Part shown: positions 51,235-61,395 of the stretch, in pieces | How positions within the stretch are numbered: the first letter of the stretch is position 1 | How the letters are laid out: every line of letters starts with the position of its first letter | Assembly (NCBI RefSeq): GCF_900109665.1 | Contig: NZ_FOAO01000006.1 | Location: 124,001 to 188,000, forward strand | Origin: Blastococcus sp. DSM 46786 | GTDB lineage: Bacteria; Actinomycetota; Actinomycetes; Mycobacteriales; Geodermatophilaceae | Direction of reading: 5' to 3' | Length of the DNA stretch: 64,000 nt | Position numbers and translations under genes: made by a program | The notes under the pieces: generated by a model | Databases searched by the model: none | What the model saw: only the letters and a program-made list of their open reading frames with translations | Told to the model about the DNA's origin: nothing

Positions 51235-52290
51235 GTGGCCACCACGGTCGACGTCCCGGCACGGGGCTCGGCACGACCTCCGGCACCCCCGCTGCGCGCC
51301 CGGCGGCTGGGCACGCTGGTCCTGCTGCTGGTGCTCGTCGCCGCCGCCGCGCTGGCCAGCATCGCGATCGGCACCCGTGCCATCGGCGTCGGCGAGGTCT
51401 GGCGCTCGCTGCTCGACTCCTCCCTGTCCGGCGAGGAAGCGGTGATCGTCCGGCAGCTGCGCGTCCCGCGCACGGTGCTGGGCCTCATGGTGGGTGCGGC
51501 GCTGGGCCTGGCCGGGGCGCTGATGCAGGGCCACACCCGCAACCCGCTCGGCGATCCCGGGCTCCTCGGCGTGACCGCGGGCGCGAGCCTCGCCGTCGTC
51601 CTGGCGATCACGCTGCTGGGCGTCGGCACCCCGGGCGGCTACGTCTGGTTCGCCTTCGCCGGGGCGCTGATCGGCACCGTGCTCGTGTACGCGATCGGCT
51701 CGGCCGGGCGGGGCGGGGCGACGCCGGTCACCCTGGCCCTCGCCGGCGCAGCGCTGTCGGCCCTGCTCTACGGCCTGGTCCGCGCCGTCCTGGTGAGCGA
51801 CCAGCAGACGCTGGACAGCTTCCGGTTCTGGGTCGTCGGCTCGCTGGCCGGGCGGGACGCCACCGTCGCCGCCCAGGTGGCGCCCTTCCTCGCCGTCGGG
51901 CTCGTGCTGGCCCTCGTCAACGCGCCCGCGCTCAACCTGCTGGGCCTCGGCGAGGACGTCGCCCGCGGGCTGGGCCAGCGCATCTGGCTGGCCCGCTCCG
52001 TCGGGCTGGCCGCGATCACGCTCCTCGCCGGCGCCGCCACCGCCGCCGCCGGGCCCATCGCCTTCGTGGGGCTGGTCGTGCCGCACGCCGTCCGTGCGCT
52101 CACCGGCCCCGACCACCGGTGGCTGCTGCCCTGCTCCGCGCTCGCCGGCGCCGCGCTGCTGCTGGTCGCCGACGTGCTCGGCCGCGTCCTCGCGCGCCCC
52201 GGTGAGCTGCAGGTGGGCATCGTCCTCGCGCTGATCGGCGCGCCCTTCTTCATCGCCCTCGTGCGCCGCAGCCGGACGGTGGGGCTGTGA
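51235..52290 (+). CDS. FecCD-type iron-siderophore ABC permease, first subunit
   Basis: A 351-residue BtuC/FecC-fold permease with about 9-10 helices: TLVLLLVLVAAAALASIAIGTRAIGVGEVW, LRVPRTVLGLMVGAALGLAGALMQGHTRNPLGDPGLLGVTAGASLAVV (the conserved R.PR and N.L..P.LLG.T.G motif) and GPIAFVGLVVPHAVRAL. The start is GTG 51235 after an iron box. It forms the channel with the second permease subunit, whose start overlaps its stop (GTGA). Confidence 0.93.
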   Translation: MATTVDVPARGSARPPAPPLRARRLGTLVLLLVLVAAAALASIAIGTRAIGVGEVWRSLLDSSLSGEEAVIVRQLRVPRTVLGLMVGAALGLAGALMQGHTRNPLGDPGLLGVTAGASLAVVLAITLLGVGTPGGYVWFAFAGALIGTVLVYAIGSAGRGGATPVTLALAGAALSALLYGLVRAVLVSDQQTLDSFRFWVVGSLAGRDATVAAQVAPFLAVGLVLALVNAPALNLLGLGEDVARGLGQRIWLARSVGLAAITLLAGAATAAAGPIAFVGLVVPHAVRALTGPDHRWLLPCSALAGAALLLVADVLGRVLARPGELQVGIVLALIGAPFFIALVRRSRTVGL

Positions 52291-53387
52291 GCGTCGACGC
52301 CCCGGCCCGCCCGACGAGCGCGCCGTCTCCCCGGCTCCGCCACGGGCGCACGTTCCGCGCGGGCCCCGTCTCGGGGCTCCTGCACTGGCGGCAGGTCGTC
52401 GTACCGGTGGCCGGGTTCGCCGTGCTGGTGCTGGCCGCGGCGCTGAGCATGGGCCGCGGCGACTTCCCGATCGGCGTCGGCGACGTGCTGCGCACGCTGG
52501 TCGGCCTCGGTGAGGGGCCGCAGCCGTTCATCATCCTGGAGCTGCGGGCCCCGCGGGTGGTGGTCGGCGCGCTCGTCGGGCTGGCCCTCGGCGTCGCCGG
52601 CGCGCTGTTCCAGACCTTCGCCCGCAACCCCCTGGCCTCCCCCGACACCCTCGGCATCACCATGGGCGCCTCGGTGGGCGCCGTGGCCGCGATCGTGCTC
52701 AGCGGCAGCTCCTCGACCGGCGCGATCCTCGGCGGGCTGGGCGTCCCGCTGGCCGCCCTGCTGGGCGCACTGGTCACCGGCGTGCTGCTGTTCGCCCTCA
52801 CCTGGCGGGCCGGGGTCGACGGGTACCGGCTGGTCCTCATCGGCATCGCCCTGTGGTCGGCCGGCACCGCGCTCACCGACTGGTTGCTCACCAACGCCGA
52901 GATCTACGACGCCGCGTCGGCCTACGTCTGGATCACCGGCTCGCTCAACGCCCGCACGTGGGAGAACGCCCTGCCGCTGGGCGTCGCCGTCGCCGTGCTG
53001 CTGCCGCTCGCCCTGGCGGCCGGGCGCGTGCTCGGCGTCCTCCAGTTCGGCGACGACACCGCCCGGGGGCTGGGCGTGCGGGTGGCCGGGGCGCAGGCCG
53101 CCGTCGTCCTCCTCGCCGTTTTCCTCGTGGCCTTCGCCGTCTCGGCCGCCGGGCCGATCACCTTCGTCGCCCTCGTGGTCCCGCAGATCGCCGTCCGGCT
53201 CACCGGCGGCTCGCGGCCACCGCTGCTGGCCTCGGGCATCCTCGGCGCCCTCCTCGTGGTGACCGCCGACCTGATCACCCGCACCGCGCTGCCCCAGGCG
53301 CTGCCCGTCGGCATCCTCACCGCCGTCATCGGCGCCCCCTACCTGCTCTGGCTCCTGGTCCGTGGAAGGCGGCGAGCGACGCTGTGA
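52287..53387 (+). CDS. FecCD-type iron-siderophore ABC permease, second subunit
   Basis: A 366-residue permease of the same family: [66 protein letters not shown], and [23 protein letters not shown]. About 9-10 helices are visible after a basic N-terminus. The GTG start overlaps the previous stop by four bases, and its own stop overlaps the ATPase start, so all three are coupled. Confidence 0.93.
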   Translation: MSVDAPARPTSAPSPRLRHGRTFRAGPVSGLLHWRQVVVPVAGFAVLVLAAALSMGRGDFPIGVGDVLRTLVGLGEGPQPFIILELRAPRVVVGALVGLALGVAGALFQTFARNPLASPDTLGITMGASVGAVAAIVLSGSSSTGAILGGLGVPLAALLGALVTGVLLFALTWRAGVDGYRLVLIGIALWSAGTALTDWLLTNAEIYDAASAYVWITGSLNARTWENALPLGVAVAVLLPLALAAGRVLGVLQFGDDTARGLGVRVAGAQAAVVLLAVFLVAFAVSAAGPITFVALVVPQIAVRLTGGSRPPLLASGILGALLVVTADLITRTALPQALPVGILTAVIGAPYLLWLLVRGRRRATL

Positions 53388-54229
53388 CCCTCGACATCGG
53401 CACCGAACTGCTGCACCACGCCGTCTCCCCCGCCGAGCCCCTGCGGGTGCGGCTGGCCGCCGAGCACGTCCGGCTGGCCTACGACGAGCAGGTGGTGGTC
53501 GACGACCTCGACCTCGAGCTGACCCAGGGCTCGTTCACCGCCATCGTCGGGCCGAACGGCTGCGGCAAGTCCACGCTGCTGCGCGCGCTCGGCCGGCTGC
53601 TGCGGCCGACGAGCGGGCAGGTGCTGCTGGACGGGCGGGCCATCGCGCGCACACCCACCCGGGAGGTCGCGAAGGTGCTGGGCCTGCTGCCGCAGACCCC
53701 GGTCGCGCCGGAGGGGCTCACCGTCGGCGACCTCGTCGCCCGGGGCCGGCACCCGCACCAGAGCTGGCTGCGGCAGTGGTCCCGCGACGACGAGGCCGTG
53801 GTGGCCGAGGCCCTGGCCTGGACGGACATGTCCGATCTCGCGGGCCGGCCGGTCGACGCGCTCTCCGGCGGTCAGCGGCAGCGCGCCTGGATCTCGATGG
53901 CGCTCGCCCAGGGCACCGACCTGCTGCTGCTGGACGAGCCGACGACCTACCTGGACCTGTCCCACCAGATCGACGTGCTGGACCTGGTGGCCCGCCTGCA
54001 CGCCGAGCGCGGCCGCACCGTGGTGGTGGTGCTGCACGACCTGAACCTGGCCGCCCGCTACGCCCAGCGGCTGGTGGCGATGAAGGACGGCGCCCTGGTG
54101 GCCTCGGGCACCCCCGCCGAGGTGCTGACCGAGGAGCTGCTCGCCGGCGTCTTCGACCTCGAGGCCCGGGTGCTGGCCGACCCGGTCACCGGGACGCCGA
54201 TGGTGGTCCCGGTGCGCCGGCTCCGCTGA
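53384..54229 (+). CDS. Iron-siderophore ABC transporter ATPase (FepC-like)
   Basis: A 281-residue ATPase starting at GTG 53384; a longer open frame upstream is a shadow of the permease. Walker A is [17 protein letters not shown], signature [14 protein letters not shown], Walker [14 protein letters not shown] and the switch His in [37 protein letters not shown] is typical of FepC/FhuC. It powers uptake of ferric siderophores through the two preceding permeases. Confidence 0.95.
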   Translation: MTLDIGTELLHHAVSPAEPLRVRLAAEHVRLAYDEQVVVDDLDLELTQGSFTAIVGPNGCGKSTLLRALGRLLRPTSGQVLLDGRAIARTPTREVAKVLGLLPQTPVAPEGLTVGDLVARGRHPHQSWLRQWSRDDEAVVAEALAWTDMSDLAGRPVDALSGGQRQRAWISMALAQGTDLLLLDEPTTYLDLSHQIDVLDLVARLHAERGRTVVVVLHDLNLAARYAQRLVAMKDGALVASGTPAEVLTEELLAGVFDLEARVLADPVTGTPMVVPVRRLR

Positions 54230-54253
54230 GCCGCCCCCTCTCGACGGCCCAAC

Positions 54254-54272
54254 TTAGGGCAGGCTAACCTTC
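54254..54272 (+). promoter_or_regulatory. Second IdeR/DtxR-type iron box before the binding-protein gene
   Basis: TTAGGGCAGGCTAACCTTC matches 16 of 19 positions of the DtxR/IdeR consensus. It lies between the ATPase stop and the binding-protein start (54321), suggesting the binding protein has its own iron-controlled promoter. Confidence 0.75.
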
Positions 54273-54320
54273 CTCGTCGACCGGGGATGATCATGCATCC
54301 CCTCACCCGAGGGAGTTCCG

Positions 54321-55331
54321 TTGCACCGCACCTCTCGCCGCCTGCTGGGCGGCCTCCTGGCCCTGGGCGTCACCGTCGGCGTCAGCGCCTGCGGGGGCGA
54401 CGCCGCCACCGAGGGCACCGCCCCGGCCGCCGAGGGCGGCTGGCAGTTCACCGACGACCTGGGCAACACCGTCGAGCTCGACGCCGCTCCCGAGCGCGTC
54501 GCCGGCCTCAACGACGTCGTCTCCTCGCTGTGGAACTACGGCGTGGAGCCGGTGGCCACCTTCGGCCAGACCTCCACGGCCGACGACGTCGCCTTCGAGG
54601 GCAAGGACCTCTCCGACGTGGAGATCGTGGGCGAGAGCTACGGCCAGATCGACCTCGAGCAGCTGGCCGCGGCGGCCCCGGACGTCATCGTCACCAGCGT
54701 CTACCCGACCGACAGCGAGGGGACGATCGACGAGACCCAGCCGCTCTACGGCTTCGAGAGCCTGGAGCAGCAGGAGCAGGTCGCCGAGATCGCGCCGATC
54801 ATCGCCATCGCCTGGAAGGGCTCGGCCGCCGACGTCATCGACCGCACCGCCGAGCTCGCCGGGGCGCTGGGTGCCGACCCGGAGGGCAGGGAGGTGGTGC
54901 GGGCCCGTGAGGAGTTCGAGGCGGCCTCCGCCGCGCTCACCGAGGCCGCGGCCGGCGGCGTGACCGTGCTGCCCGTCGCCGCCTACGCCGACGAGGGCTT
55001 CTACATGGCCAAGGCGCAGGACGAGCCCTCGCTGCGCATGTACGCCGACCTCGGCGTCCGGTTCGTCGACCCGGGCGGCGAGGGCTACTACTGGGAGACG
55101 GCGAGCTGGGAGAACGTGCCGCAGCACCCGAGCGACGTCCTGCTGTACTCGCTGCGCGGCGCCATGACCCCCGAGGAGATGGCCACGCAGCCCACCTACG
55201 GCCTGCTGCCCGCCGTGCAGGCCGGCCAGGTGCACCCGTGGAAGTACATCGGCATGGACTACGTCGCGCAGGCGGCGTACATGGAGGAGCTGGCCGGCTG
55301 GCTGGCCGACGCCGAGGACGTCACCCCCTAG
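54321..55331 (+). CDS. Ferric-siderophore ABC substrate-binding lipoprotein
   Basis: A 336-residue FepB/FecB-type periplasmic-binding-protein homologue, with a TTG start at 54321 preceded by GAGGGAG. The lipoprotein signal MHRTSRRLLGGLLALGVTVGVSAC has its lipobox Cys near residue 24. The mature part has DLGNTVELDAAPERVAGLNDVV, IVGESYGQIDLEQLAAAAPDVIVTS and a C-terminal VQAGQVHPWKYIGMDYVA. It binds the siderophore outside the cell. Two iron boxes bracket the operon: one before the permeases and one directly before this gene. Confidence 0.92.
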   Translation: MHRTSRRLLGGLLALGVTVGVSACGGDAATEGTAPAAEGGWQFTDDLGNTVELDAAPERVAGLNDVVSSLWNYGVEPVATFGQTSTADDVAFEGKDLSDVEIVGESYGQIDLEQLAAAAPDVIVTSVYPTDSEGTIDETQPLYGFESLEQQEQVAEIAPIIAIAWKGSAADVIDRTAELAGALGADPEGREVVRAREEFEAASAALTEAAAGGVTVLPVAAYADEGFYMAKAQDEPSLRMYADLGVRFVDPGGEGYYWETASWENVPQHPSDVLLYSLRGAMTPEEMATQPTYGLLPAVQAGQVHPWKYIGMDYVAQAAYMEELAGWLADAEDVTP

Positions 55332-55347
55332 CGCACTCCCCCGGGAA

Positions 55348-55381
55348 CCCGGCCCCGCGTCACGTCGACAGCGGGGCCGGG
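55348..55381. terminator. Bidirectional hairpin between the binding protein and EamA gene
   Basis: CCCGGCCCCGC (55348-55358) pairs perfectly with GCGGGGCCGGG (55371-55381). It lies 16 bp after the binding-protein stop and overlaps the 3' end of the convergent EamA-family gene, so it could terminate both. Confidence 0.6.
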
Positions 55382-56331
55382 GTCTCCGGCACCGGGGGCG
55401 CCGACGGCGTCCGGCCGGTGCGCGCGGTCTGGGCCAGCGCGATCCCGGTGAGGACCACGAGACCCCCGGCGACCTGCCAGCCGGTGAGCACCTGCTCCAC
55501 CCACAGCCAGGCGACGACGGAGGCGAACACCGGCTCGACCGTCGCCACGAGGCCGGCCGTGGTGGGCGCCAGGTGCGGCAGCGCCGCGACCGACAACCAG
55601 AACGGCACCGCCGCACCCAGCACGACGATCCACCCGACGAGCAGCCACAGCGGCAGCCGCAGGTCCCCCAGCGAGACCGGCACCGGCTCGGCGAGCACCC
55701 CGGCGTCGAACTCCCACCACGGCGCGGCGACCGCCCAGAACAGCGCCGCTGCCACGAAGCTCCAGCAGGTGAGGGTGACCGGGTCGCGGCTCGCGGTCCC
55801 GCGCTCGCCCACCAGGTAGTAGGTGGCCAGGCAGAGTGCCGCGCCGAATGCCGCCGCCACCCCCAGCGCGTCCAGCGAGCCGCCGCCCTCCCACACCTGC
55901 GCGACGAGCACCAGCCCGGACAACGAGAGCAGCAGCGCCGCCCACAGCCGGCTGCGCACCCGCTCGCGGCGCACCAGCCAGACGTAGAGCGCGATGAAGA
56001 CCGGCGCGGTCATCTCGAACACCAGCGCGATGCCCACCGGCAGCCGCCCGATGGCGACGTAGTAGAGGAACTGGGTCAGCGCGACGCCCACGACGCCGAA
56101 GACGGCGAGCAGCGGCAGCTCGCGGGGCCGCACCCGCAGCCGGCCCGGCGCGGCGAGCACGAGCACCGCCAGCAGCACGAGCGCGGCACCGGTGCAGCGC
56201 AGCGCGGTCAGCCGGGTCGCCGGCACACCGGCCTGGAGGGCGAGCGTGGAGACCGTGCCGTTGACGGCGAAGAAGGCCGCCGCGCCCAGGGTGAAGGCGT
56301 AGCCGAGGGCAGGGCGGACGGTGCGGGGCAC
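55360..56331 (-). CDS. EamA-family (DMT) transporter
   Basis: A 323-residue membrane protein with ten predicted helices in two EamA repeats: VNGTVSTLALQAGVPATRLTALRCTGAALVLLAVLVL, TQFLYYVAIGRLPVGIALVFEMTAPVFIALYVWLV, and in the second half VAALPHLAPTTAGLVATVEPVFASVVAWLWVEQVLTGWQVAGGLVVLTGIAL. RhaT/EamA proteins export amino acids or metabolites; no substrate is claimed. The start is ATG-less GTG/ATG at 56331. The gene is convergent with the iron-uptake operon. Confidence 0.9.
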   Translation of the reverse strand: MPRTVRPALGYAFTLGAAAFFAVNGTVSTLALQAGVPATRLTALRCTGAALVLLAVLVLAAPGRLRVRPRELPLLAVFGVVGVALTQFLYYVAIGRLPVGIALVFEMTAPVFIALYVWLVRRERVRSRLWAALLLSLSGLVLVAQVWEGGGSLDALGVAAAFGAALCLATYYLVGERGTASRDPVTLTCWSFVAAALFWAVAAPWWEFDAGVLAEPVPVSLGDLRLPLWLLVGWIVVLGAAVPFWLSVAALPHLAPTTAGLVATVEPVFASVVAWLWVEQVLTGWQVAGGLVVLTGIALAQTARTGRTPSAPPVPETPAPLST

Positions 56332-56411
56332 GCGCGCACGGTAGCGGGCAACGGCGACCGAGACACCTACCGGCCCGACCGGGCGGCGACCGGGGGCGGC
56401 AGACTCCTCCC

Positions 56412-57197
56412 GTGGACGTTCCGGAGGCCCTCTACCTGCCCGACGGCGACGGCTTCACCGCCACCGCCCTGACCATCGGCCCGTGGGACGACGGGTACCA
56501 GCACGCCGGCCCGCCGGCCGCGCTGCTGCTCCGCGCCGCCGAGGAGGCCGGCGGCATCGAGGGCGGGCAGACGGTCCGGATGGCCTACGACATCCTGGCG
56601 CCGGTGCCGGTCGACCCGGTGCGGGTGCGCACGTCGGTCGTCCGGCCCGGCCGGCGGATCGAGCTGGTGGAGGCGGTCCTCGACGCCGGGGGCCCGCCGC
56701 TCATGCGGCTGTCCGCCTGGCGGATGCGCTGCCGCGACGACGCCGCGCCCGCGACCGGGCTGCCGCACCCGGCGCCGGCCGGGCCGGAGGAGAGCCGCCC
56801 CGAGCGCGCGGCGTTCTTCACCAGCGAGGTGGCCTACCACCGGGCGCTGGACTGGCGGTTCGCCGCGGGGACGTTCAACGGGCCCGGCCCGGCGACGGCG
56901 TGGACCCGGCCGGAGTGCGCGCTCGTCGCCGGGGAGCCGATGACGCCGATGCAGCACCTGCTGGTCATGACCGACGCCGCGAGCGGCATCTCGGCCACCC
57001 TCGACTGGACGCGGGCGACGTTCGCCAACGTCGACCTCTCGGTGGCCCTGCAGCGGCCGCCGCGCGGGGAGTGGCTCGGCATGGACGCCACCACGGTCCA
57101 TGGCGGCGCGGGCGCCGCGCAGTGCTTCGCCGTCCTGTTCGACACCGACGGGCCCATCGGCCGGTCCAGCCAGTCGCTGTTCGTCGAGCCGCGGTGA
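56412..57197 (+). CDS. Thioesterase (hotdog) family protein
   Basis: A 261-residue double-hotdog protein of the TesB/acyl-CoA thioesterase-like group: GPWDDGYQHAGPPAALLLRAAEEAGG in the first domain, VRVRTSVVRPGRRIELVEAVLDAGG, and a C-terminal hotdog PMTPMQHLLVMTDAASGISATLDW, YTHVDLSV-like NVDLSVALQRPPRGEWLGMDATTVHGGAG, ending SQSLFVEP. These enzymes hydrolyse acyl-CoA; the acyl chain is unknown. The start is GTG 56412. Confidence 0.85.
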   Translation: MDVPEALYLPDGDGFTATALTIGPWDDGYQHAGPPAALLLRAAEEAGGIEGGQTVRMAYDILAPVPVDPVRVRTSVVRPGRRIELVEAVLDAGGPPLMRLSAWRMRCRDDAAPATGLPHPAPAGPEESRPERAAFFTSEVAYHRALDWRFAAGTFNGPGPATAWTRPECALVAGEPMTPMQHLLVMTDAASGISATLDWTRATFANVDLSVALQRPPRGEWLGMDATTVHGGAGAAQCFAVLFDTDGPIGRSSQSLFVEPR

Positions 57198-57353
57198 GCG
57201 GGCCGTGAGAGATCTCTCCACGGGCGCTGCGCCGCAGGTCAGCGGCGCGTCCGCCGGTTCCCGCGGCGGTACGCTCCGGATCCGGTTGGCATCGCGGCCC
57301 GGCGGTGCGCAAGGTGGGAGGGTCGTTCCCCCCGACGATCGGAGTGCTGCCCC

Positions 57354-58250
57354 GTGGACGCGCTGAGAGACGTGCTGGACTGGCTGTCCGGGCGGGGTCT
57401 CGAGGTCGTGCTCATCGTCCTCGGCTCGGTCCTGCTGGCCCGCTTCGTGGGCTGGGTCGGCGGCCGGATCACCGACCGGATCGACCGCAACTCCACCGGC
57501 GGCGACGCGCTGGTCCGGTCGGAGGCGGCCAAGCACCGCCACTCGCTGACCCAGGTGCTCACCTGGGCACTGGTCGTGCTCATCTACTCGATCTCGGTGT
57601 TCTTCATCCTCGACCGCCTCGGCATCCCGGTGACCGGCCTCGTCGCGCCGGCGACCGTGCTGGGCGTGGGTCTGGGCTTCGGCGCGCAGCGCATCGTCGG
57701 CGACGTGCTGGCCGGGTTCTTCATCATCACCGAGCGCCAGTACGGGTTCGGCGACGTCGTCTCCATCCAGGTGGTCGGCGGCGGCGATCCGGCCAACGGC
57801 ACGGTCGAGGACGTCACGCTGCGGGTCACCCGTGTGCGCTCCCCCGACGGCGAGGTGGTGACCGTGCCCAACGGCCAGATCGTCAAGGTCGTCAACCTGT
57901 CCCGCGACTGGGCGCGCGCCGTCGTCGACGTCCCCGTGCCGACCACCGTGGACGTGACCCGGGCCAACGAGATCCTGCGCGGGGTGGGCCGGGAGGCGTT
58001 CCGCGACCCGGCGATGCGGCCGCTGCTGCTCGACCCGCCCACCGTGATGGGCGTCGAGACCCTCGGCCTGGACGAGGTGAACGTCCGGGTGGTCGCCCGC
58101 ACGCTGCCCGGCAAGCAGTTCGAGGTCGGGCGCGACCTGCGCGCCCGCATCGTCCAGGCCTTCCGCAACCAGGGCATGCAGGTGCCGCAGCCCACGACCG
58201 CGGTCATGGCGCAGGACGGCGCGACGGCCGTCCAGGAGGGAGCCCGGTGA
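57354..58250 (+). CDS. Small-conductance mechanosensitive channel (MscS family)
   Basis: A 298-residue channel with three N-terminal membrane helices (VVLIVLGSVLLARFVGWVGG, LTWALVVLIYSISVFFIL) and the pore/beta domain motif VLGVGLGFGAQRIVGDVLAGFFIITERQYGFGDVV. The soluble part (VTVPNGQIVKVVNLSRDWARAVVDVPVPTTVD) follows the MscS pattern. It relieves turgor on osmotic downshift. The GTG stop overlaps the next gene start (GTGA), so the two are coupled. Confidence 0.94.
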   Translation: MDALRDVLDWLSGRGLEVVLIVLGSVLLARFVGWVGGRITDRIDRNSTGGDALVRSEAAKHRHSLTQVLTWALVVLIYSISVFFILDRLGIPVTGLVAPATVLGVGLGFGAQRIVGDVLAGFFIITERQYGFGDVVSIQVVGGGDPANGTVEDVTLRVTRVRSPDGEVVTVPNGQIVKVVNLSRDWARAVVDVPVPTTVDVTRANEILRGVGREAFRDPAMRPLLLDPPTVMGVETLGLDEVNVRVVARTLPGKQFEVGRDLRARIVQAFRNQGMQVPQPTTAVMAQDGATAVQEGAR

Positions 58251-58735
58251 GCCCGGCCGACGAGCGTCGCGACCCCACCGCCCGGGCCTCCGAGGAGCCC
58301 ACGGTCAGCACCGCCCCCGCCGCGGCGCCCGGCTCGCCCGCCGACAGCGCGTCGCCGGCGCCGCGGCACGGCTGGTGGGCGGCGATCCCCCGCCGGCTGG
58401 GCCGCGCCCGCACCTCCACCGTCGTGCTCGCCGTGCTCTTCGTCGCGGTCTTCGCGCTCTGGCTCAACGTCAAGCCGCCGGCGCCCGGGGCCACCCCGCC
58501 GGCCGAGGACACCGGCGTCACGGAGCCCACCGACCCGGCGGGCACGACCGAGCCGACGCAGACGGAGGAGGCAGAGCCGACCGAGGAGCCGGCGCCGACC
58601 ACGCCGCAGTCCGAGCCGACGCCTCGACCGACCACCACCGCCCCCTCCTCGCCGGGCACCACCACGACGGCACCGGAGACGACCGCTCCCGCGCCGACCG
58701 GTGGCACGGGCGAGGAGACGGCGCCCGGCCCCTGA
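58247..58735 (+). CDS. Single-pass membrane protein with a Thr/Pro-rich tail
   Basis: An unrecognised 162-residue protein beginning at GTG 58247, coupled to the MscS gene by a GTGA overlap. It has a basic N-terminal stretch (WWAAIPRRLGRARTST), one transmembrane helix (VVLAVLFVAVFALWL) and a long extracytoplasmic tail rich in Thr, Pro and Glu, such as TEPTQTEEAEPTEEPAPTTPQ. The layout suggests a cell-surface or envelope protein, possibly an accessory partner of the channel. No catalytic motif is visible. Confidence 0.75.
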   Translation: MSPADERRDPTARASEEPTVSTAPAAAPGSPADSASPAPRHGWWAAIPRRLGRARTSTVVLAVLFVAVFALWLNVKPPAPGATPPAEDTGVTEPTDPAGTTEPTQTEEAEPTEEPAPTTPQSEPTPRPTTTAPSSPGTTTTAPETTAPAPTGGTGEETAPGP

Positions 58736-58822
58736 ACCGGTGGGGCCGGTGTTCCACGTGGGACATCGCTGCGCCGGCCGGGGCGGGTGTGCGGCGCCCG
58801 GCGGGGCGTCCTACGATCACGT

Positions 58823-58905
58823 CGGCTCCTGAGAGGCAGCGCGAAGCACCTGGCTGGCTGCCCGGCAACCTCAACTCCGTCTGAGGTGCTCCAGGGGAAG
58901 AGCCG
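58823..58905 (+). ncRNA. SAM-IV riboswitch upstream of metY
   Basis: The leader matches the SAM-IV aptamer layout. P1 pairs CGGCTC (58823-58828) with GAGCCG (58900-58905). P2 pairs GGCAGC (58835-58840) with GCTGCC (58857-58862). The core CCGGCAACC follows, and P3 pairs CCTCA (58869-58873) with TGAGG (58882-58886). AGCACCT (58845-58851) can pair with AGGTGCT (58884-58890), the expected pseudoknot-type contact. It should repress metY-metX when S-adenosylmethionine is abundant. The expression platform lies between here and the metY ribosome-binding site (58971-58977), and a 9-nt downstream segment is complementary to the P3 loop (see findings). The call is by pattern recognition; no covariance search was run. 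Confidence 0.78.
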
Positions 58906-58983
58906 GCCGGCCGGCGTCCCGCCACCGGCAAGGACGGAGTTCCCGTGCGCCGCGGGATCTCCCGCGAGCGAAGGAGACGGCGC

Positions 58984-60276
<1,293 letters not shown>

Positions 60277-60277
60277 C

Positions 60278-61354
60278 GTGGGCGGGTGGGTCGAGGGCGA
60301 TCCGGCGGGCGACCGGCGGTTCCTCGACCTGCCCACCCCGTTCGAGCTGGAGCGCGGCGGGAGCCTGCCCGGGATCCGGATCGCCTACGAGACCTGGGGG
60401 ACGCTCGCCCCGGACGGCGGCAACGCCGTGCTGGTCGAGCACGCGCTCACGGGCGACAGCCACGTCGTGGGCGCGGCCGGCCCGGGCCACCCGACGCCGG
60501 GCTGGTGGGGCGGCGTCGTCGGCCCCGGCGCCGCGCTGGACACCGACCGCTTCTTCGTCGTCTGCGCGAACGTCCTCGGCGGCTGCCAGGGGACGACCGG
60601 GCCGTCGTCGGCGGCGCCGGACGGCCGGCCCTGGGGCGCGCGCTTCCCCGAGGTCACCGTCGGCGACCAGGTGCGGGCCGAGGCGGCGCTCGCCGACGCC
60701 CTCGGCATCCAGCGCTTCGCCGCCGTCGCCGGCGGCTCGATGGGCGGCATGCGGGCGCTGGAGTGGGCGGTCCGGTTCCCCGGCCGGGTGGCGGGGCTGT
60801 TCTTCCTCGCCTCCACCGCCGTCGCCTCGGCCGACCAGATCGGCACGCAGACCACCCAGCAGGCGGCCGTGCGGGCCGATCCACGATGGCGGGGCGGGAA
60901 CCACCCGCTGGACGACCCGCCGGTGGACGGCCTCGACGTCGCCCGCCGGATCGCCCACCTCACCTACCGCAGCGCCGCGGAGCTGGACGCGCGCTTCGGC
61001 ACCCGGCTGCAGGAGGACGGCCGCTTCGCCGTCGCCTCCTACCTGCAGCACCACGGGGCGAAGCTCGCCGGCCGGTTCGACGCCGGCAGCTACGTGGTGC
61101 TGACCGAGGCGATGAACACCTGGGACGTCGGCCGGGGCCGCGGCGGCCTGGAGGCGGCGCTGGCCCGGGTGACCGCCCGCGCGCTGGTCGCGGGCGTGGA
61201 CAGCGACCGGCTGTACCCGGTCGAGCAGCAGCAGCGGGTGGCCGACGCCCTCGGCGTCCCGCTGCGACTGATCCGCTCCCCCTACGGGCACGACGGCTTC
61301 CTCGTCGAGACGGCGGTGGTCGACGCGCTGCTGCGGGAGCTGCTGGCGGGCTGA
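60278..61354 (+). CDS. metX: Homoserine O-acetyltransferase (MetX)
   Basis: A 358-residue alpha/beta-hydrolase-fold acetyltransferase. The catalytic triad is visible: Ser154 in GGSMGGMRALEW, Asp310 in SDRLYP and His338 in SPYGHDGF. LVEHALTGDSHVVG and FFVVCANVLGGCQGTTGPSS are MetX hallmarks. It forms O-acetylhomoserine for the MetY reaction. The GTG start lies two bases after the metY stop, so expression follows the SAM riboswitch. The length is normal for the actinobacterial enzyme. Confidence 0.95.
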   Translation: MGGWVEGDPAGDRRFLDLPTPFELERGGSLPGIRIAYETWGTLAPDGGNAVLVEHALTGDSHVVGAAGPGHPTPGWWGGVVGPGAALDTDRFFVVCANVLGGCQGTTGPSSAAPDGRPWGARFPEVTVGDQVRAEAALADALGIQRFAAVAGGSMGGMRALEWAVRFPGRVAGLFFLASTAVASADQIGTQTTQQAAVRADPRWRGGNHPLDDPPVDGLDVARRIAHLTYRSAAELDARFGTRLQEDGRFAVASYLQHHGAKLAGRFDAGSYVVLTEAMNTWDVGRGRGGLEAALARVTARALVAGVDSDRLYPVEQQQRVADALGVPLRLIRSPYGHDGFLVETAVVDALLRELLAG

Positions 61355-61395
61355 CGCACCCCGGAACCGTCGCACCCGTGGGCCAGGATGGCGCC

